From: an uncultured Alphaproteobacteria bacterium
GTDB lineage: Bacteria; Pseudomonadota; Alphaproteobacteria; SP197
Assembly (NCBI GenBank): GCA_958295695.1
Contig: OY282363.1
Location: 2,608,225 to 2,672,224, forward strand
DNA length: 64,000 bases
Direction of reading: 5' to 3'
Positions within the stretch are counted from its first letter, which is position 1, and every line of letters begins with the position of its first letter. The position numbers and the translations under genes are program-made. The notes under the pieces were generated by a model, which saw nothing but the letters and a program-made list of their open reading frames with translations, had not been told where the DNA came from and did no database searches. Positions 7,692 to 16,879 of the stretch are shown here, piece after piece.

Positions 7692-8948
7692 CTAGAACCG
7701 GTCGGGGCGGAAGGCGCTCAGGTCGAGGCCGGGGTCGCGTCCGGCGACGAGGTCGGCGACGATCAGGCCGCTGCGCGCCGCCAGCGACAGGCCGAGGTGC
7801 TGGTGTCCGAAGTCGAACCAGACGTTGGAGAAGCCCGGCGCCGGTCCCAGCGCCGGCAGATAGTCCGGCAGGGTCGGCCGGCGGCCCATCCACTTCGTGA
7901 CCTTCGAGGCCCGGGAGCGGTCGAAGTGGCGCAGCACATGCCGGCCGCGCTCGACCATCGCGTCCGCGCGGCGATAGTCGGGCGCCGCCTCGAGGCCGGC
8001 CAGTTCGACGGTGCCGGCGAACCTGACGCCCTCGTCCATCTGGTTCACGCCGAAGCGGTGCTCAGCATGGATCACCGGGATCCCGAGGCCCGTGTCGACG
8101 CCATGGAAGACGGTGTGATAGCCGCGTTCGGTATCGAGCAGGACCTTGAGGCCCATCATCGCGGCGACCTTGTGCGACCAAGCGCCCGCGGCGACCACGA
8201 GCCGGTCGATCCCGTGCTCGCCCTCGGTGGTTTCGAGCCCGGTCACGCGGCCCGATCCATGGCGCACGGCCGTGACCTCGCGCCGCTCGATCCGGCCGCC
8301 CCCGGCGACGAACCGGTCGGCGAGGCCGCGCGTCAGCTTGTAGGGATTGATGGTGCTGTAACAGCCCGTGAAGAAGCTGGCGCGCGTCACGGACGAGGCG
8401 AGCGCCGGCTCGGTCTGGCGGATCTCGTCGCCGCCCAGCTCCGCGGCCTCGACCCCCAGTTCGCCGAGCAGAGCGCGTTTGCCCGCGTCGCCGTCGTAGC
8501 CGTCGTCGGTGTCGTAGGCGATCAGCAGCCCGCGTTTGCGGATCAGGTCGGCGTTGGGCGTGCCCCGGGTGAGGGTGTCGTAGGCCGCCGTGGTCCCGTC
8601 GAGCAGCGCATGGAGGGCGCGCGCGTTGGCCATGCGCGTGGCGCCGTTCGAGGCCCTCAGAAAGGCGACCAGCCAAGGCAGCAGGCTCGGCAGATAGCTC
8701 CAGCGGATGGTGAGGGAGCGCCGGCTGTCCATCAGCATCTTCGGCACGTCCCGGATGACGCCGGGCGACGGGAGCGGAAGCGCGGAGCCGGTGTCGCAGA
8801 TCATGCCGGCGTTGCCGAAGGAGCAGTTCTCGCCGGGGCCGTCGCGGTCCACGATCGTGACGTCGTGCCCGTCGCGCAGCAGCGCGAGACCGGCGCAGAC
8901 GCCGACGACGCCCGCGCCGACGACGGTGACGCGATGCCGTCCGGCCAT
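7692..8948 (-). CDS. FAD-dependent D-amino-acid dehydrogenase (DadA-like)
   Basis: The 418-residue product begins with the dinucleotide-binding VVGAGVVGVCAGLALL motif. It contains ENCSFGNAGMIC, the INPYKLTRGLADRF segment and the C-terminal FGHQHLGLSLAARSG signature of the DadA branch of the DAO family. Such enzymes oxidise D-amino acids (or proline/hydroxyproline epimers) to 2-oxo acids, feeding electrons to the quinone pool. The ATG at 8948 is used because the open frame upstream has no homology and crosses the soe genes. It stands 3' of soeABC on the same strand. The true substrate cannot be read from sequence. Confidence 0.85.
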   Translation of the reverse strand: MAGRHRVTVVGAGVVGVCAGLALLRDGHDVTIVDRDGPGENCSFGNAGMICDTGSALPLPSPGVIRDVPKMLMDSRRSLTIRWSYLPSLLPWLVAFLRASNGATRMANARALHALLDGTTAAYDTLTRGTPNADLIRKRGLLIAYDTDDGYDGDAGKRALLGELGVEAAELGGDEIRQTEPALASSVTRASFFTGCYSTINPYKLTRGLADRFVAGGGRIERREVTAVRHGSGRVTGLETTEGEHGIDRLVVAAGAWSHKVAAMMGLKVLLDTERGYHTVFHGVDTGLGIPVIHAEHRFGVNQMDEGVRFAGTVELAGLEAAPDYRRADAMVERGRHVLRHFDRSRASKVTKWMGRRPTLPDYLPALGPAPGFSNVWFDFGHQHLGLSLAARSGLIVADLVAGRDPGLDLSAFRPDRF

Positions 8949-8995
8949 GGATCGACACTGCCCCACGACCGGCCCCGCGGTCAACGCGCCGGCCC

Positions 8996-9946
8996 TCAGA
9001 CCCGTTCGGCGCCGTAGTACAGCGCCACCTTGTGTTTCGCCTCGGCGAAGAAGAGCCAGCGCTCGATCAGCGTTCCGGCGAGGCCGCAACCGGCGGCGAG
9101 GACCGTGAGGGCCGCCCCCGCGACGCCGCCGGCCAGAGCGCCGGCCGCGAGCAGCGCCATCGGCGCCGCGACGCCGACGACGAGCGCGCTCCGGCGCAGC
9201 TTGCGCGCGTGCTTGCGGCCGATGTGGAAGATCATTTCCCGCTGCAGGTAGTTCTCGCTGCTGTTGGGCGCCTCCAGCATCCTGCCGCCCCGGAGGCGGT
9301 CCCCCATGCCGAGCGCGGTGGCGAGGTCGCTCCCGGCCGGATGTTCGGCATGCGCCCAGGCGCACGCCTTGACCGCAGCCGCGCACGGCGGCGCCAGGAG
9401 GGCGACGACGAGGAGGCCGCCCGGAACCGGCGCCCCGCCCAGGGACGCCGCGGCGCAGACCAGCAGCGCGCCTCCAGCCAGTCCGATGGCCAGGAAACAC
9501 GGCACGGTCCAGACGTTCGACCACTGCGGCACCGTCCACAGCGAACGGTAGATCATGGCGGTGCAGATCATGGTCCCGACGGCGCACAGGACCATCGCGA
9601 GGCCGGCCGGCGCGAGAACGCCGCCGCCGGGCCCGGCGACGATCGATCCGCCGAGAAAGGCCAACGCCGGCGCGAACGTGATCATGGCCATCACGCCCTC
9701 GCGCGAGAGCCAGGACGAACGCCATTGCGAGAGCGCGCGCCAGGCCCGTTCGGGATGGCGCAGATGGAAGGTGGACGCCAGGAGACCGGCTACCACGAGG
9801 GCCAGCGCGAGCACCGTGGAGGTCACGACGAACGGCGTGTCCCGGGGCGGCAGCCCGAGCGCATGCAGCGCGCCGAGCCAAACCAGCGCGCCCAAGCCGG
9901 CGCCGGACAGGCTCGTGAAGAGAACGAGCGAAACGGCCGGACGCAA
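8996..9946 (-). CDS. soeC: Membrane anchor subunit of sulfite dehydrogenase (SoeC, DmsC/NrfD type)
   Basis: About 316 residues with roughly eight hydrophobic helices and the HPERAWRALSQWRSSWLSREG loop of the DmsC anchor family; ENYLQREMIFHIGRKHA follows near the C-terminus. In SoeABC it anchors the catalytic and Fe-S subunits to the cytoplasmic face of the membrane and passes electrons to quinone. No ATG exists near the start: TTG 9946 is chosen, while a CTG overlapping the soeB stop by four bases is the alternative. It is the last gene of the soeA-soeB-soeC unit. DMSO reductase anchor is the alternative label. Confidence 0.8.
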   Translation of the reverse strand: MRPAVSLVLFTSLSGAGLGALVWLGALHALGLPPRDTPFVVTSTVLALALVVAGLLASTFHLRHPERAWRALSQWRSSWLSREGVMAMITFAPALAFLGGSIVAGPGGGVLAPAGLAMVLCAVGTMICTAMIYRSLWTVPQWSNVWTVPCFLAIGLAGGALLVCAAASLGGAPVPGGLLVVALLAPPCAAAVKACAWAHAEHPAGSDLATALGMGDRLRGGRMLEAPNSSENYLQREMIFHIGRKHARKLRRSALVVGVAAPMALLAAGALAGGVAGAALTVLAAGCGLAGTLIERWLFFAEAKHKVALYYGAERV

Positions 9947-9951
9947 GGGCT

Positions 9952-10680
9952 TCAGTCCGACAGCACGCGGTCGAGCCAGTCCAGAAAACCGGACGGTTGC
10001 CCGGCGTCCGCGCCGACGGCCATCGGCGCTGGGCCGGCATGTCGCGCACGCGGCGGCAAGTAGCGGTTGACCGGTCCGGCGCCGCTTTCGGGCATCGGCG
10101 CCGCGCCGCCCCGGTCCGCCACCAGCTTCGAGACTTCGGATTCCGGATCGCCCAGATCGCCGAAGTGGCGGGCCGACGTCGGACAGGTCCGCACGCAAGC
10201 CGGAACGCGGTCGGCCTCGTCGAAATCGCCGTTGTCGATCCGGTCGGCGCATAGCGTGCACTTCTTCATGACGCCCGTGGCGTCGTCGAGCTCGCGAGCC
10301 CCGTAGGGGCAGGCCCAGGCGCACAGACCGCAGCCGATGCACAAATCCTCGTCGACCAGGACGATGCCGTCCCTGGCGCGCTTGTAGGAGGCGCCGGTCG
10401 GGCACACCGTGACGCAGGGCGCGTTGTCGCAGTGAAGGCACGAGCGCGGGAAATGGAGCGTGAAGCCGCCCTGTCCGTCCTCGACCTCGTAGGTGTGAAC
10501 GCGGTTGAGCCAGACGCCCGATGCCTCCGGGCCGTAGGGGGTCGTATCGCTCAGCGGCGCGGCCGCGCCGATCGAGTTCCAGGATTTGCAGGCCACCGCG
10601 CAGGCGTGGCAGCCCACGCAGATGTCGAGATCGATGACGAGACCGAGCTTCTTGCCGGCGCCTTGCGGCAACGAGGTCAC
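9952..10680 (-). CDS. soeB: Iron-sulfur subunit of sulfite dehydrogenase (SoeB, four 4Fe-4S clusters)
   Basis: The product of 242 residues carries four cysteine groups: CVGCHACAVACK, CLHCDNAPCVTVCP, CIGCGLCAWACP and CTLCADRI...CVRTCP. That is enough for four 4Fe-4S clusters relaying electrons from the molybdenum subunit to the membrane anchor. GTG 10680 overlaps the soeA stop (GTGA), a sign of coupled translation. Domain order and size match SoeB and DmsB. The identity of the complex rests on soeA. Confidence 0.88.
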   Translation of the reverse strand: MTSLPQGAGKKLGLVIDLDICVGCHACAVACKSWNSIGAAAPLSDTTPYGPEASGVWLNRVHTYEVEDGQGGFTLHFPRSCLHCDNAPCVTVCPTGASYKRARDGIVLVDEDLCIGCGLCAWACPYGARELDDATGVMKKCTLCADRIDNGDFDEADRVPACVRTCPTSARHFGDLGDPESEVSKLVADRGGAAPMPESGAGPVNRYLPPRARHAGPAPMAVGADAGQPSGFLDWLDRVLSD

Positions 10681-13508
10681 CGGACGGTCCCCACCACCGG
10701 CGCTCCGGCTTCGAGCGTTTCCAGGCGCGGCTCGCTCGGCGCGCTCTGCCGCTCGGCGCGGCGGACGCGGACCGTCAGGTCGTACCACGCCGCCTGCCCG
10801 GTCACGGGATCGGAATTCGAGTAGCGGTAGCCGTCCTCGCGGACGGGCAGCAAGTCGTCGATCAGGTGGTTGAGCAGAAACCCGTGGGTCGCCTCGACCG
10901 CGTCGGGACTCAGCGCCCAGGCGCCCGAGCGCTTGCCGATGGCGTTCCAGGTCCAGACGGTGTCGGGGTTGACGCCGTCGGTTACGGCCACGCGCGCCTT
11001 GATCCGGCCGTGGCGGCTTTCGACCTCGGCCCAGTCGCCGTCCTCCAGGCCCTCCCGCTCGGCGACGGGGCGTCCGATGTAGAGGCGGTTGTGGCCGTGG
11101 ATCTGCCGCAGCCAGGCGTTCTGCGAGCCCCATGCGTGATACATCGCCATGGGACGCTGGGTGATGGCGTGGAGCGGGAACTCGCCGCGGGCAGGTTCGA
11201 ACGGCGGATACCAGAACGGGAGCGGATCGCAGTAGGTCTCGACGCGCCCGCGGTCGCGCTCCGGCGGCCGGTGGACGCCGTGGCCCCGGGCCGCCAGACG
11301 GAACTTCTGGAGCTCCTCGCTGTAGATCTGGAGCGTGATCGGCGTGTCGCGGTCGATCAGCCCCAGGCCCACCGCCTCGGCGAGGTAGCCGGCGTTGGCG
11401 AACTTGTAGAAGCGGTGTTCCTCGCCCAGCTCCCGGCGCCAGTGACAGCCGTTGGCGATGTAGGCCTCGAGCTGGTTCGGATTGACCTCGCCCTTGCCGT
11501 GGTCCCCGCCGTCCGCTCCGCGCCAACCGGCGAGCGACCCCACGGCCGGCTTGCGGAGGTGGTTCACGATGTAGTCCGCGTAACCGCCCGGATAGCGCGG
11601 CCCGCCCTCGGCGGCGCACAGCGCCGGAAACTCCAGCCGGTGGCCCAGGTCCAGCAGGACGTCCTGGAACGGACGCACGTCCCGGCCCGGCGTCGCGACC
11701 GGTCGCCGGATGGCGTCGGCCGGCGCGTCGGGATCGCCGATCGGCCTGTCGAGCAGCGAGATGCAGTCCCAGCGCTCCAGATAGGTCGTGTCCGGCAGAA
11801 CGAGGTCGGCGAAGGCGACCATCTCGGACTGGTATGCGTCGGCGTAGATGATGTGGGGGATCCGGTGGTCGCCCGTCGCGGGGTCGACATCGGTGAGCAT
11901 GGCCGCCGTGCCCGTGGTGTTCATGGCGGAGTTCCACGCCATGTTGGACATGAACATGAAGAGCGTGTCGATTCGATAGGGATCGCCCTTCCAGGCGTTC
12001 GCGATGACGGCGTGCATCATGCCGTGGATCGCGAGCGGCGCTTCCCAGGAATAGGCCTTGTCGATGCGTACCGGCGTGCCGTCCGGCTCGACGAGCAGGT
12101 CCTCCGGCCCCCCCGGGAATCCGAGCGGCAGGCCCGGCATCGCCTGGCAGGCGACGATCTGGTCGGGCTTGCCGGTCGGCTTCGCCGGGCACGGGATGTG
12201 CCGCGGATAGGGCGGCCGGTAGCGGTGGCCGCCGGGCGTGTCGACGCTGCCCAAGAGGATCTGGAGAATGTGAATCGCGCGGCAAGTATGGAAGCCGTTG
12301 CTGTGGGCGGAGACGCCGCGCATCGCGTGCATGCTGACAGGCCGGCCGACCGTGCGGTCGTGGCGGCGGCCCCAGCTGTCCGTCCACGGCTGCTCGACCG
12401 CGACCTCCCGTTCGAAGGCGGCCTGCGCGAGTTCGGCCGCGATCCGGCGGATGTCGTCGGCCCCGATGCCGGTCCGGTCCGCGACGTTGTCGGGACTGTA
12501 ACGGTCCTCCAGGCAGCGCCGGGCGATCAGCTCGAAGGCGGGAACGGCCCTCCGGCCGTCGGGGAGGATCGCCTCGCCCTTCATGGCGGGCGCGGCGGCG
12601 GGCTCGTCGAACGCGACGGGCGTGCGGCGCTTGCGGTCCCAGACGAGCGGCGCGCCGGCCTCGTCCCGGGCCAGCAGCCCGTCATCGGCCTCGCCGGGGG
12701 CCTGGATCACCAGTTGGGGCGCGTTGGTGTAGCGGATGAGGTAGTCCAGATCGACGCGGCCCGTCCGCAGCAGTTCGTGGCAAAGCGCCATCACGAAAAG
12801 GCCGTCGGCGCCGGGCGTGATGGCGAGCCATTCGTCGGCGATGGCCGAATAGCCGGTCCGCACCGGATTGACCGACAACACCTTGACGCCCCGGGACTTG
12901 AGCAGGCCCAGGCCGATCTTCAGCGGGTTGCTGGCGTGGTCCTCGGCGACGCCGAACAGCACCAGGTATTCGGTGCGCTCCCAGTCCGGCTCGCCGAACT
13001 CCCAGAACGAGCCTCCGGTCGTGTAGAGGCCGGCCGCGGCCATGTTGACGGAGCAGAACCCGCCGTGGGCGGCGTAGTTGGGCGTGCCGAACTGGGCCGC
13101 CCACCAGCCCGTGAACGCCTGGCTCTGGTCGCGGCCGGTGAACATCGCGAGCTTCTTCGGATCCTCGTCGCGGATCGGCTTGAGCCAGGACACCGCGAGA
13201 TCGAGGGCCTCGTCCCAGGAGATCGCCTCGAAGCGGTTCTCGCCGCGCCTGCCGACCCTCCTCATCGGCGCGGTCAGCCGCGCGGGCGAGCGGTGGTTCA
13301 TCAAGCCGGCCGCGCCCTTGGCGCACAACACGCCCCGATTGACCGGGTGGTCGGCGTCGCCGTCGATGTAGACCGGTTCGCCGTCCTTCTTGTGGACCCG
13401 TATGCCGCAGCGGCAGGCGCACATGTAGCAGGTCGTGGAGACGATCTCGTCGGCGACCGGCGGCATCTCCGCGATGCGGCGTTCGAAACGTCGGCTTTCG
13501 TCGGACAA
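10677..13508 (-). CDS. soeA: Molybdopterin catalytic subunit, SoeA-type sulfite dehydrogenase
   Basis: This 943-residue protein belongs to the DMSO-reductase superfamily. An N-terminal 4Fe-4S site (Cys 27, 30, 34 and 62 in TTCYMCACRCGIRVH...GVLCAKG) precedes the GRDQSQAFTGWWAAQFG, NYAAHGGFCSVNMAAAG and FGVAEDHASNP segments. These closely follow alphaproteobacterial SoeA as I know it. The Cys of GGFCSVN is a possible Mo ligand. There is no Tat signal, which fits SoeABC facing the cytoplasm and oxidising sulfite to sulfate, and argues against a periplasmic DMSO or thiosulfate reductase. The molybdenum cofactor genes moaD, moaE and moeA lie elsewhere in the window. Substrate is inferred from family resemblance. 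Confidence 0.82.
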   Translation of the reverse strand: MSDESRRFERRIAEMPPVADEIVSTTCYMCACRCGIRVHKKDGEPVYIDGDADHPVNRGVLCAKGAAGLMNHRSPARLTAPMRRVGRRGENRFEAISWDEALDLAVSWLKPIRDEDPKKLAMFTGRDQSQAFTGWWAAQFGTPNYAAHGGFCSVNMAAAGLYTTGGSFWEFGEPDWERTEYLVLFGVAEDHASNPLKIGLGLLKSRGVKVLSVNPVRTGYSAIADEWLAITPGADGLFVMALCHELLRTGRVDLDYLIRYTNAPQLVIQAPGEADDGLLARDEAGAPLVWDRKRRTPVAFDEPAAAPAMKGEAILPDGRRAVPAFELIARRCLEDRYSPDNVADRTGIGADDIRRIAAELAQAAFEREVAVEQPWTDSWGRRHDRTVGRPVSMHAMRGVSAHSNGFHTCRAIHILQILLGSVDTPGGHRYRPPYPRHIPCPAKPTGKPDQIVACQAMPGLPLGFPGGPEDLLVEPDGTPVRIDKAYSWEAPLAIHGMMHAVIANAWKGDPYRIDTLFMFMSNMAWNSAMNTTGTAAMLTDVDPATGDHRIPHIIYADAYQSEMVAFADLVLPDTTYLERWDCISLLDRPIGDPDAPADAIRRPVATPGRDVRPFQDVLLDLGHRLEFPALCAAEGGPRYPGGYADYIVNHLRKPAVGSLAGWRGADGGDHGKGEVNPNQLEAYIANGCHWRRELGEEHRFYKFANAGYLAEAVGLGLIDRDTPITLQIYSEELQKFRLAARGHGVHRPPERDRGRVETYCDPLPFWYPPFEPARGEFPLHAITQRPMAMYHAWGSQNAWLRQIHGHNRLYIGRPVAEREGLEDGDWAEVESRHGRIKARVAVTDGVNPDTVWTWNAIGKRSGAWALSPDAVEATHGFLLNHLIDDLLPVREDGYRYSNSDPVTGQAAWYDLTVRVRRAERQSAPSEPRLETLEAGAPVVGTVR

Positions 13509-13652
13509 ACGGAGACTCCGGGTCGATCGGACGGCCCCGCCCGGCGCCGTCGGAACCGCGCGGCCCGAGCTCGGCGGCGGGAACGCGCAGGTTGTGCCGA
13601 AACTCCCCGGCGATCAAGGGGAGCGATGGACCAGCCGGTCGGAAGCCGTGTG

Positions 13653-15263
13653 TCAGGCCGCGTCGTGATAGTCGGCGTTGGCGGGCGGCGGGGGCCAGGA
13701 TCGTGTCGGCGACCTTTTCGCCGATCATCATGGACGGCGCGTTGAGATTGCCGCTGACGATCGAGGGCACGATCGAACTGTCGACGACCCTCGGGCCCTC
13801 GACGCCGTGAACCCGGCATTGGGGATCGACCACGGCCATGGCGTCCCCGTTCCCATCCCGCGCGCGCCGCAGGGATGATAGGCGCTCTCGGCCGTCTCCC
13901 GGATGAGCCGGTCGATCTCGCGATCCGTCCGGGCGGAAGCCCAGGGCTCCCCGGCCGGTCCCCCGGAACGGATCGAAGGCCCTTTTCGAGACGACGTCCC
14001 GGGCCTGGTGGACGCAGGCGCGCAAGTCGTCGAGATCGCGCGGATCGTCGAGAAAGTTGAAGTCGGTCGACGGCCGGTCCGCCGGGTCGGCCGAAGCCAG
14101 ACGCACGCTGCCCCTGCCGCGCCCGCGCAGGGCGCCGACGCACAGGCAGAAGCCGCCGCGGGCGGCGCTCGCGGTCCAGCCCTCCATCGGGAACGGGAAA
14201 AAGCGATACTGGATGTCGGGGTGCGGTTTGTCTGGCGACGAGCGGGTGAAGGCGCCGACCTCGACCTGGCTCGAGGCGCCGATCCCGTCGTGCGCGAGGA
14301 ACCAGCGCGCGCCGACCGCCATCCGGCCGAGCGGCCGGGCGAACCGGTTGTGGGTGCGGCGCATGTCCGAGCGCCACTGGATGCGGACCTCCAGGCGATC
14401 CTGCAGGTTGCCGCCGACCCCCGGCAGGTCGTGCGCGACGCCGATTCCGTGCGCGCGCGGACGATCGGCCAGCCCGACGCCCGAGAGCATGAGAAGGTGC
14501 GGCGACGAAAAGGCGCCCGCCGCCACGACGGCCTCCCGTTCGGCGGTCGGGCGTTCGCCGCCCATCAGTTCGACGCCCCTCGCGCGGCGTCCCTCCATGA
14601 CGATGCGGGCGGCTTGGACGCCGGTCCGGATCTCGAGGTTCGGCCGGCCCCGGGCCGGTTTCAGATAGGCGTGCCAGATGCTCGCGCGCCGTCCCTTGTG
14701 GATGGTCATGTCGAAGGGGCCGAACCCCTCCCGACGATAGCCGTTGACATCCCCGGTGACGGGAAAACCGGCTTGCGCGCCGGCCTCGACGAAGGCCCGG
14801 TCGATCGGGAAGCGGACGCCGTGGCAGACCGTGGCGACGGGCCCACAGCCGCCGCGCCAGGCGTCCTCCTCCGGCCGTGGCTCTCGCGGCGCTTGGAGTA
14901 GGCCAGGACGTCGGCATAGCCCCAGCCGGCCGCGCTTTCCTCCGCCCAGCGTTCGCGGTCGCGCGCATGGCCGCGGATGTAGGCCATGCCGTTGATCGCG
15001 GACGAGCCGCCCAGACCCTTGCCGCGCGGCTGGTGGATCCGCCGCCCCGCCAGGTTCTTCCGCGGCGCCGACTCGTGGGACCGGTTACAGGGACCGCCCA
15101 GGAAATGCATACCGTACGCGGCCGGCATGCGGATCGACCGGCGGTCCGTCGAACCGCCCGCCTCGATCGGCAGAACCCGGACATCGGGCTCCTCGCTCAG
15201 CCGGGCCGCCAGGGCGCCGCCGGCCGAGCCCGCGCCGACGACGATGTCGTCGTGGGCCGACAT
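13653..15263 (-). pseudogene. Frameshifted GMC oxidoreductase (choline dehydrogenase-like)
   Basis: Three readable blocks of a GMC flavoprotein lie in different frames. MSAHDDIVVGAGSAGGALAA to WGYADVLAYSKRRESH is in one. RGGCGPVATVCHG through MTIHKGRRASIWHAYLKP to KRAFDPFRG is in the next. A block reading EIDRLIRETAESAYHPCG lies in a third, before the frame returns at AVVDPQCRVHGVEG...SGNLNAPSMMIGEK. Frame breaks fall near 14866-14880, 13955-13966 and 13843-13855. A fourth near 13690-13700 is needed to reach the plausible end PPPANADYHDAA. The neighbours soeA and betC are intact, so decay is likelier than sequencing error. It follows choline sulfatase by 9 bases, which suits a former choline dehydrogenase. 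Confidence 0.8.
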
Positions 15264-15272
15264 CGAAGCCTT

Positions 15273-16802
15273 CTAGCGCCTCTTGTCGCTCCGGCCCGCG
15301 CCGTAGATTCCCTGGACATCGCTTTCGTCGCGCACGTACTCGCGCGAGGCGTCGCGGATCGGACTCCAGTCCCATGGAGAGCGCCGGCCGATGGCGAGCG
15401 CGGCATGCAGGAACTTCCGGCGGCGTTGGCTCTCCAGCACCCTCTCCTTCAGGTCCGCGGGGTCCCATTGACGATGGACCTCGGCGTCGAGGTCCGCCTC
15501 GACGTCGCCGACCGCCTCGCGGCCGGCCAGGTTCGTCAACTCGTCGGGGTCGGCCGCGAGGTCGTAGAGCAGCGGCGGGTCGTCGTCGCAGTGGATGTAC
15601 TTCCACCGGCCCCGGCGAACCATGAGAACCGGCGATTCCGTGCCCTCGCCGCAATACTCGCTGTAGGCGGTATCGGGCCAGCCCTCGACGCCGCCGCCGG
15701 CGAGGCTGGCCAAACCGCCGCCGTCGATCGGCGCGAAGAGCTCCGGCATCCGCCCGTCGCCGGCCCATTCCAGGAAGGTCGGGAAGAGGTCGAGCAGCGA
15801 GACGTTCTCCTTGACCCGACGCGGCCGGTAGAGGCCCGGCGCATGGACGATCATGGGCACGCGCACGGACCATTCATGGAATCCCATCTTGAACCACAGG
15901 CCCCGCTCACCAAGCATGTCGCCGTGATCGGCGCTGACGACGACGATGGTGTCGTCCTTCGCGCCGATGGCCTCCAGCGTATCGAGGACACGGCCGATCC
16001 GGTCGTCGAGCCAGCTCATCACAGCGTAATAGGCGCGCCGCGCGCGGCGAATGTCGCCGGGTCCGATCTCGTCCATGTGTCGGCCGGTCGTGTAGTAGAG
16101 CCTGCGGCTGTGGGGATCGCGCTCGTCGAGCGGTATGTCGTCCACCCTGGGATCGTCGATCTCGTCGTCGGTATAGAGCTCCCAGTGACTCGGCGGCGCC
16201 AGATAGGGGTCGTGGGGACCGATGAAGCTGGCCGCCAGGAAGAACGGCTTGCCGTCGACCCGGTCGGCGTGGTCGTGGAGCCATCGGCAGGCTTCGACCG
16301 CGACCTCCTCATCGTAGTTCGTGTTGACGCTGCGCCGCCAGGGGCCGGCGTCGAGGACGGCGCGCATGGAGTGATACCAGGGCGTCCAGTGGGTCGGCCC
16401 GAGCGACCAGTCGGTCGTCCACGAGAAGTCGGACGGGTAGACATCGGTCGTCACCCGGTCCTCGAAGCCGTGGAGCTGATCGGCGCCGATGAAGTGCATC
16501 TTGCCCGACAGGCAGGTGCGGTAGCCCATCGTGCGCAGGTGATGGACGAAAGTCGGAATCTCGGACGGGAGCTCGCTGGCGTTGTCGTAGGCGCCGATCC
16601 GGCTCGGCATCCGCCCCGACATGAAACCGAAGCGGGACGGCGCGCAGATCGGGTAGTTGCAGTAGGCGTTCTCGAACACGACGCCGTCGGCCGCCAGCCG
16701 TTCGAGGCGGGGCGTCCGGCACACCGTGCCGCCATAGGGCTTCAGCACCTGCGGCGCGAGCTGGTCCATCATGACGAAGAGGATGTTGGGCTGGCGGGTC
16801 AT
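15273..16802 (-). CDS. betC: Choline-sulfatase
   Basis: The 509-residue enzyme hydrolyses choline-O-sulfate to choline and sulfate. The sulfatase signature CAPSR (Cys 53, the formylglycine precursor) sits in AYCNYPICAPSRFGFMSGR. Metal ligands begin with the Asp of FVMMDQ and continue in VSADHGDMLGERGLW. The segments ASELPSEIPTFVHHLR and GKMHFIGADQLHGFE are specific to choline sulfatases, and the tail WDWSPIRDASREYVR matches the BetC-type C-terminus. No signal peptide, so it is cytoplasmic. The choline product would normally go to the next gene's enzyme, but that gene is broken. The start ATG at 16802 faces the divergent oxidase gene across 77 bases. Confidence 0.9.
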   Translation of the reverse strand: MTRQPNILFVMMDQLAPQVLKPYGGTVCRTPRLERLAADGVVFENAYCNYPICAPSRFGFMSGRMPSRIGAYDNASELPSEIPTFVHHLRTMGYRTCLSGKMHFIGADQLHGFEDRVTTDVYPSDFSWTTDWSLGPTHWTPWYHSMRAVLDAGPWRRSVNTNYDEEVAVEACRWLHDHADRVDGKPFFLAASFIGPHDPYLAPPSHWELYTDDEIDDPRVDDIPLDERDPHSRRLYYTTGRHMDEIGPGDIRRARRAYYAVMSWLDDRIGRVLDTLEAIGAKDDTIVVVSADHGDMLGERGLWFKMGFHEWSVRVPMIVHAPGLYRPRRVKENVSLLDLFPTFLEWAGDGRMPELFAPIDGGGLASLAGGGVEGWPDTAYSEYCGEGTESPVLMVRRGRWKYIHCDDDPPLLYDLAADPDELTNLAGREAVGDVEADLDAEVHRQWDPADLKERVLESQRRRKFLHAALAIGRRSPWDWSPIRDASREYVRDESDVQGIYGAGRSDKRR

Positions 16803-16879
16803 GGCGGCTCCGGGCCTGCGAAGGTCTGGTGTGTGTCCACGGCGGAGGCTAGACTGGCGGGCCCGCCGGGGGAACCGCC

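Noticed and set aside
10677-13508. Periplasmic DMSO or thiosulfate reductase
   Set aside because: The N-terminus has no twin-arginine signal peptide and the sequence segments follow SoeA; a periplasmic enzyme would need a Tat signal.
10866-13745. A plus-strand open frame of 959 codons
   Set aside because: Antisense shadow of soeA without any recognisable domain; soeA has complete cofactor motifs.
12682-14709. A 675-codon minus frame suggesting an intact GMC oxidoreductase with a long C-terminal extension
   Set aside because: Homology breaks between about 13850 and 13960 and resumes in the other frame. The extension is the soeA gene read out of frame. It is treated as part of a pseudogene.
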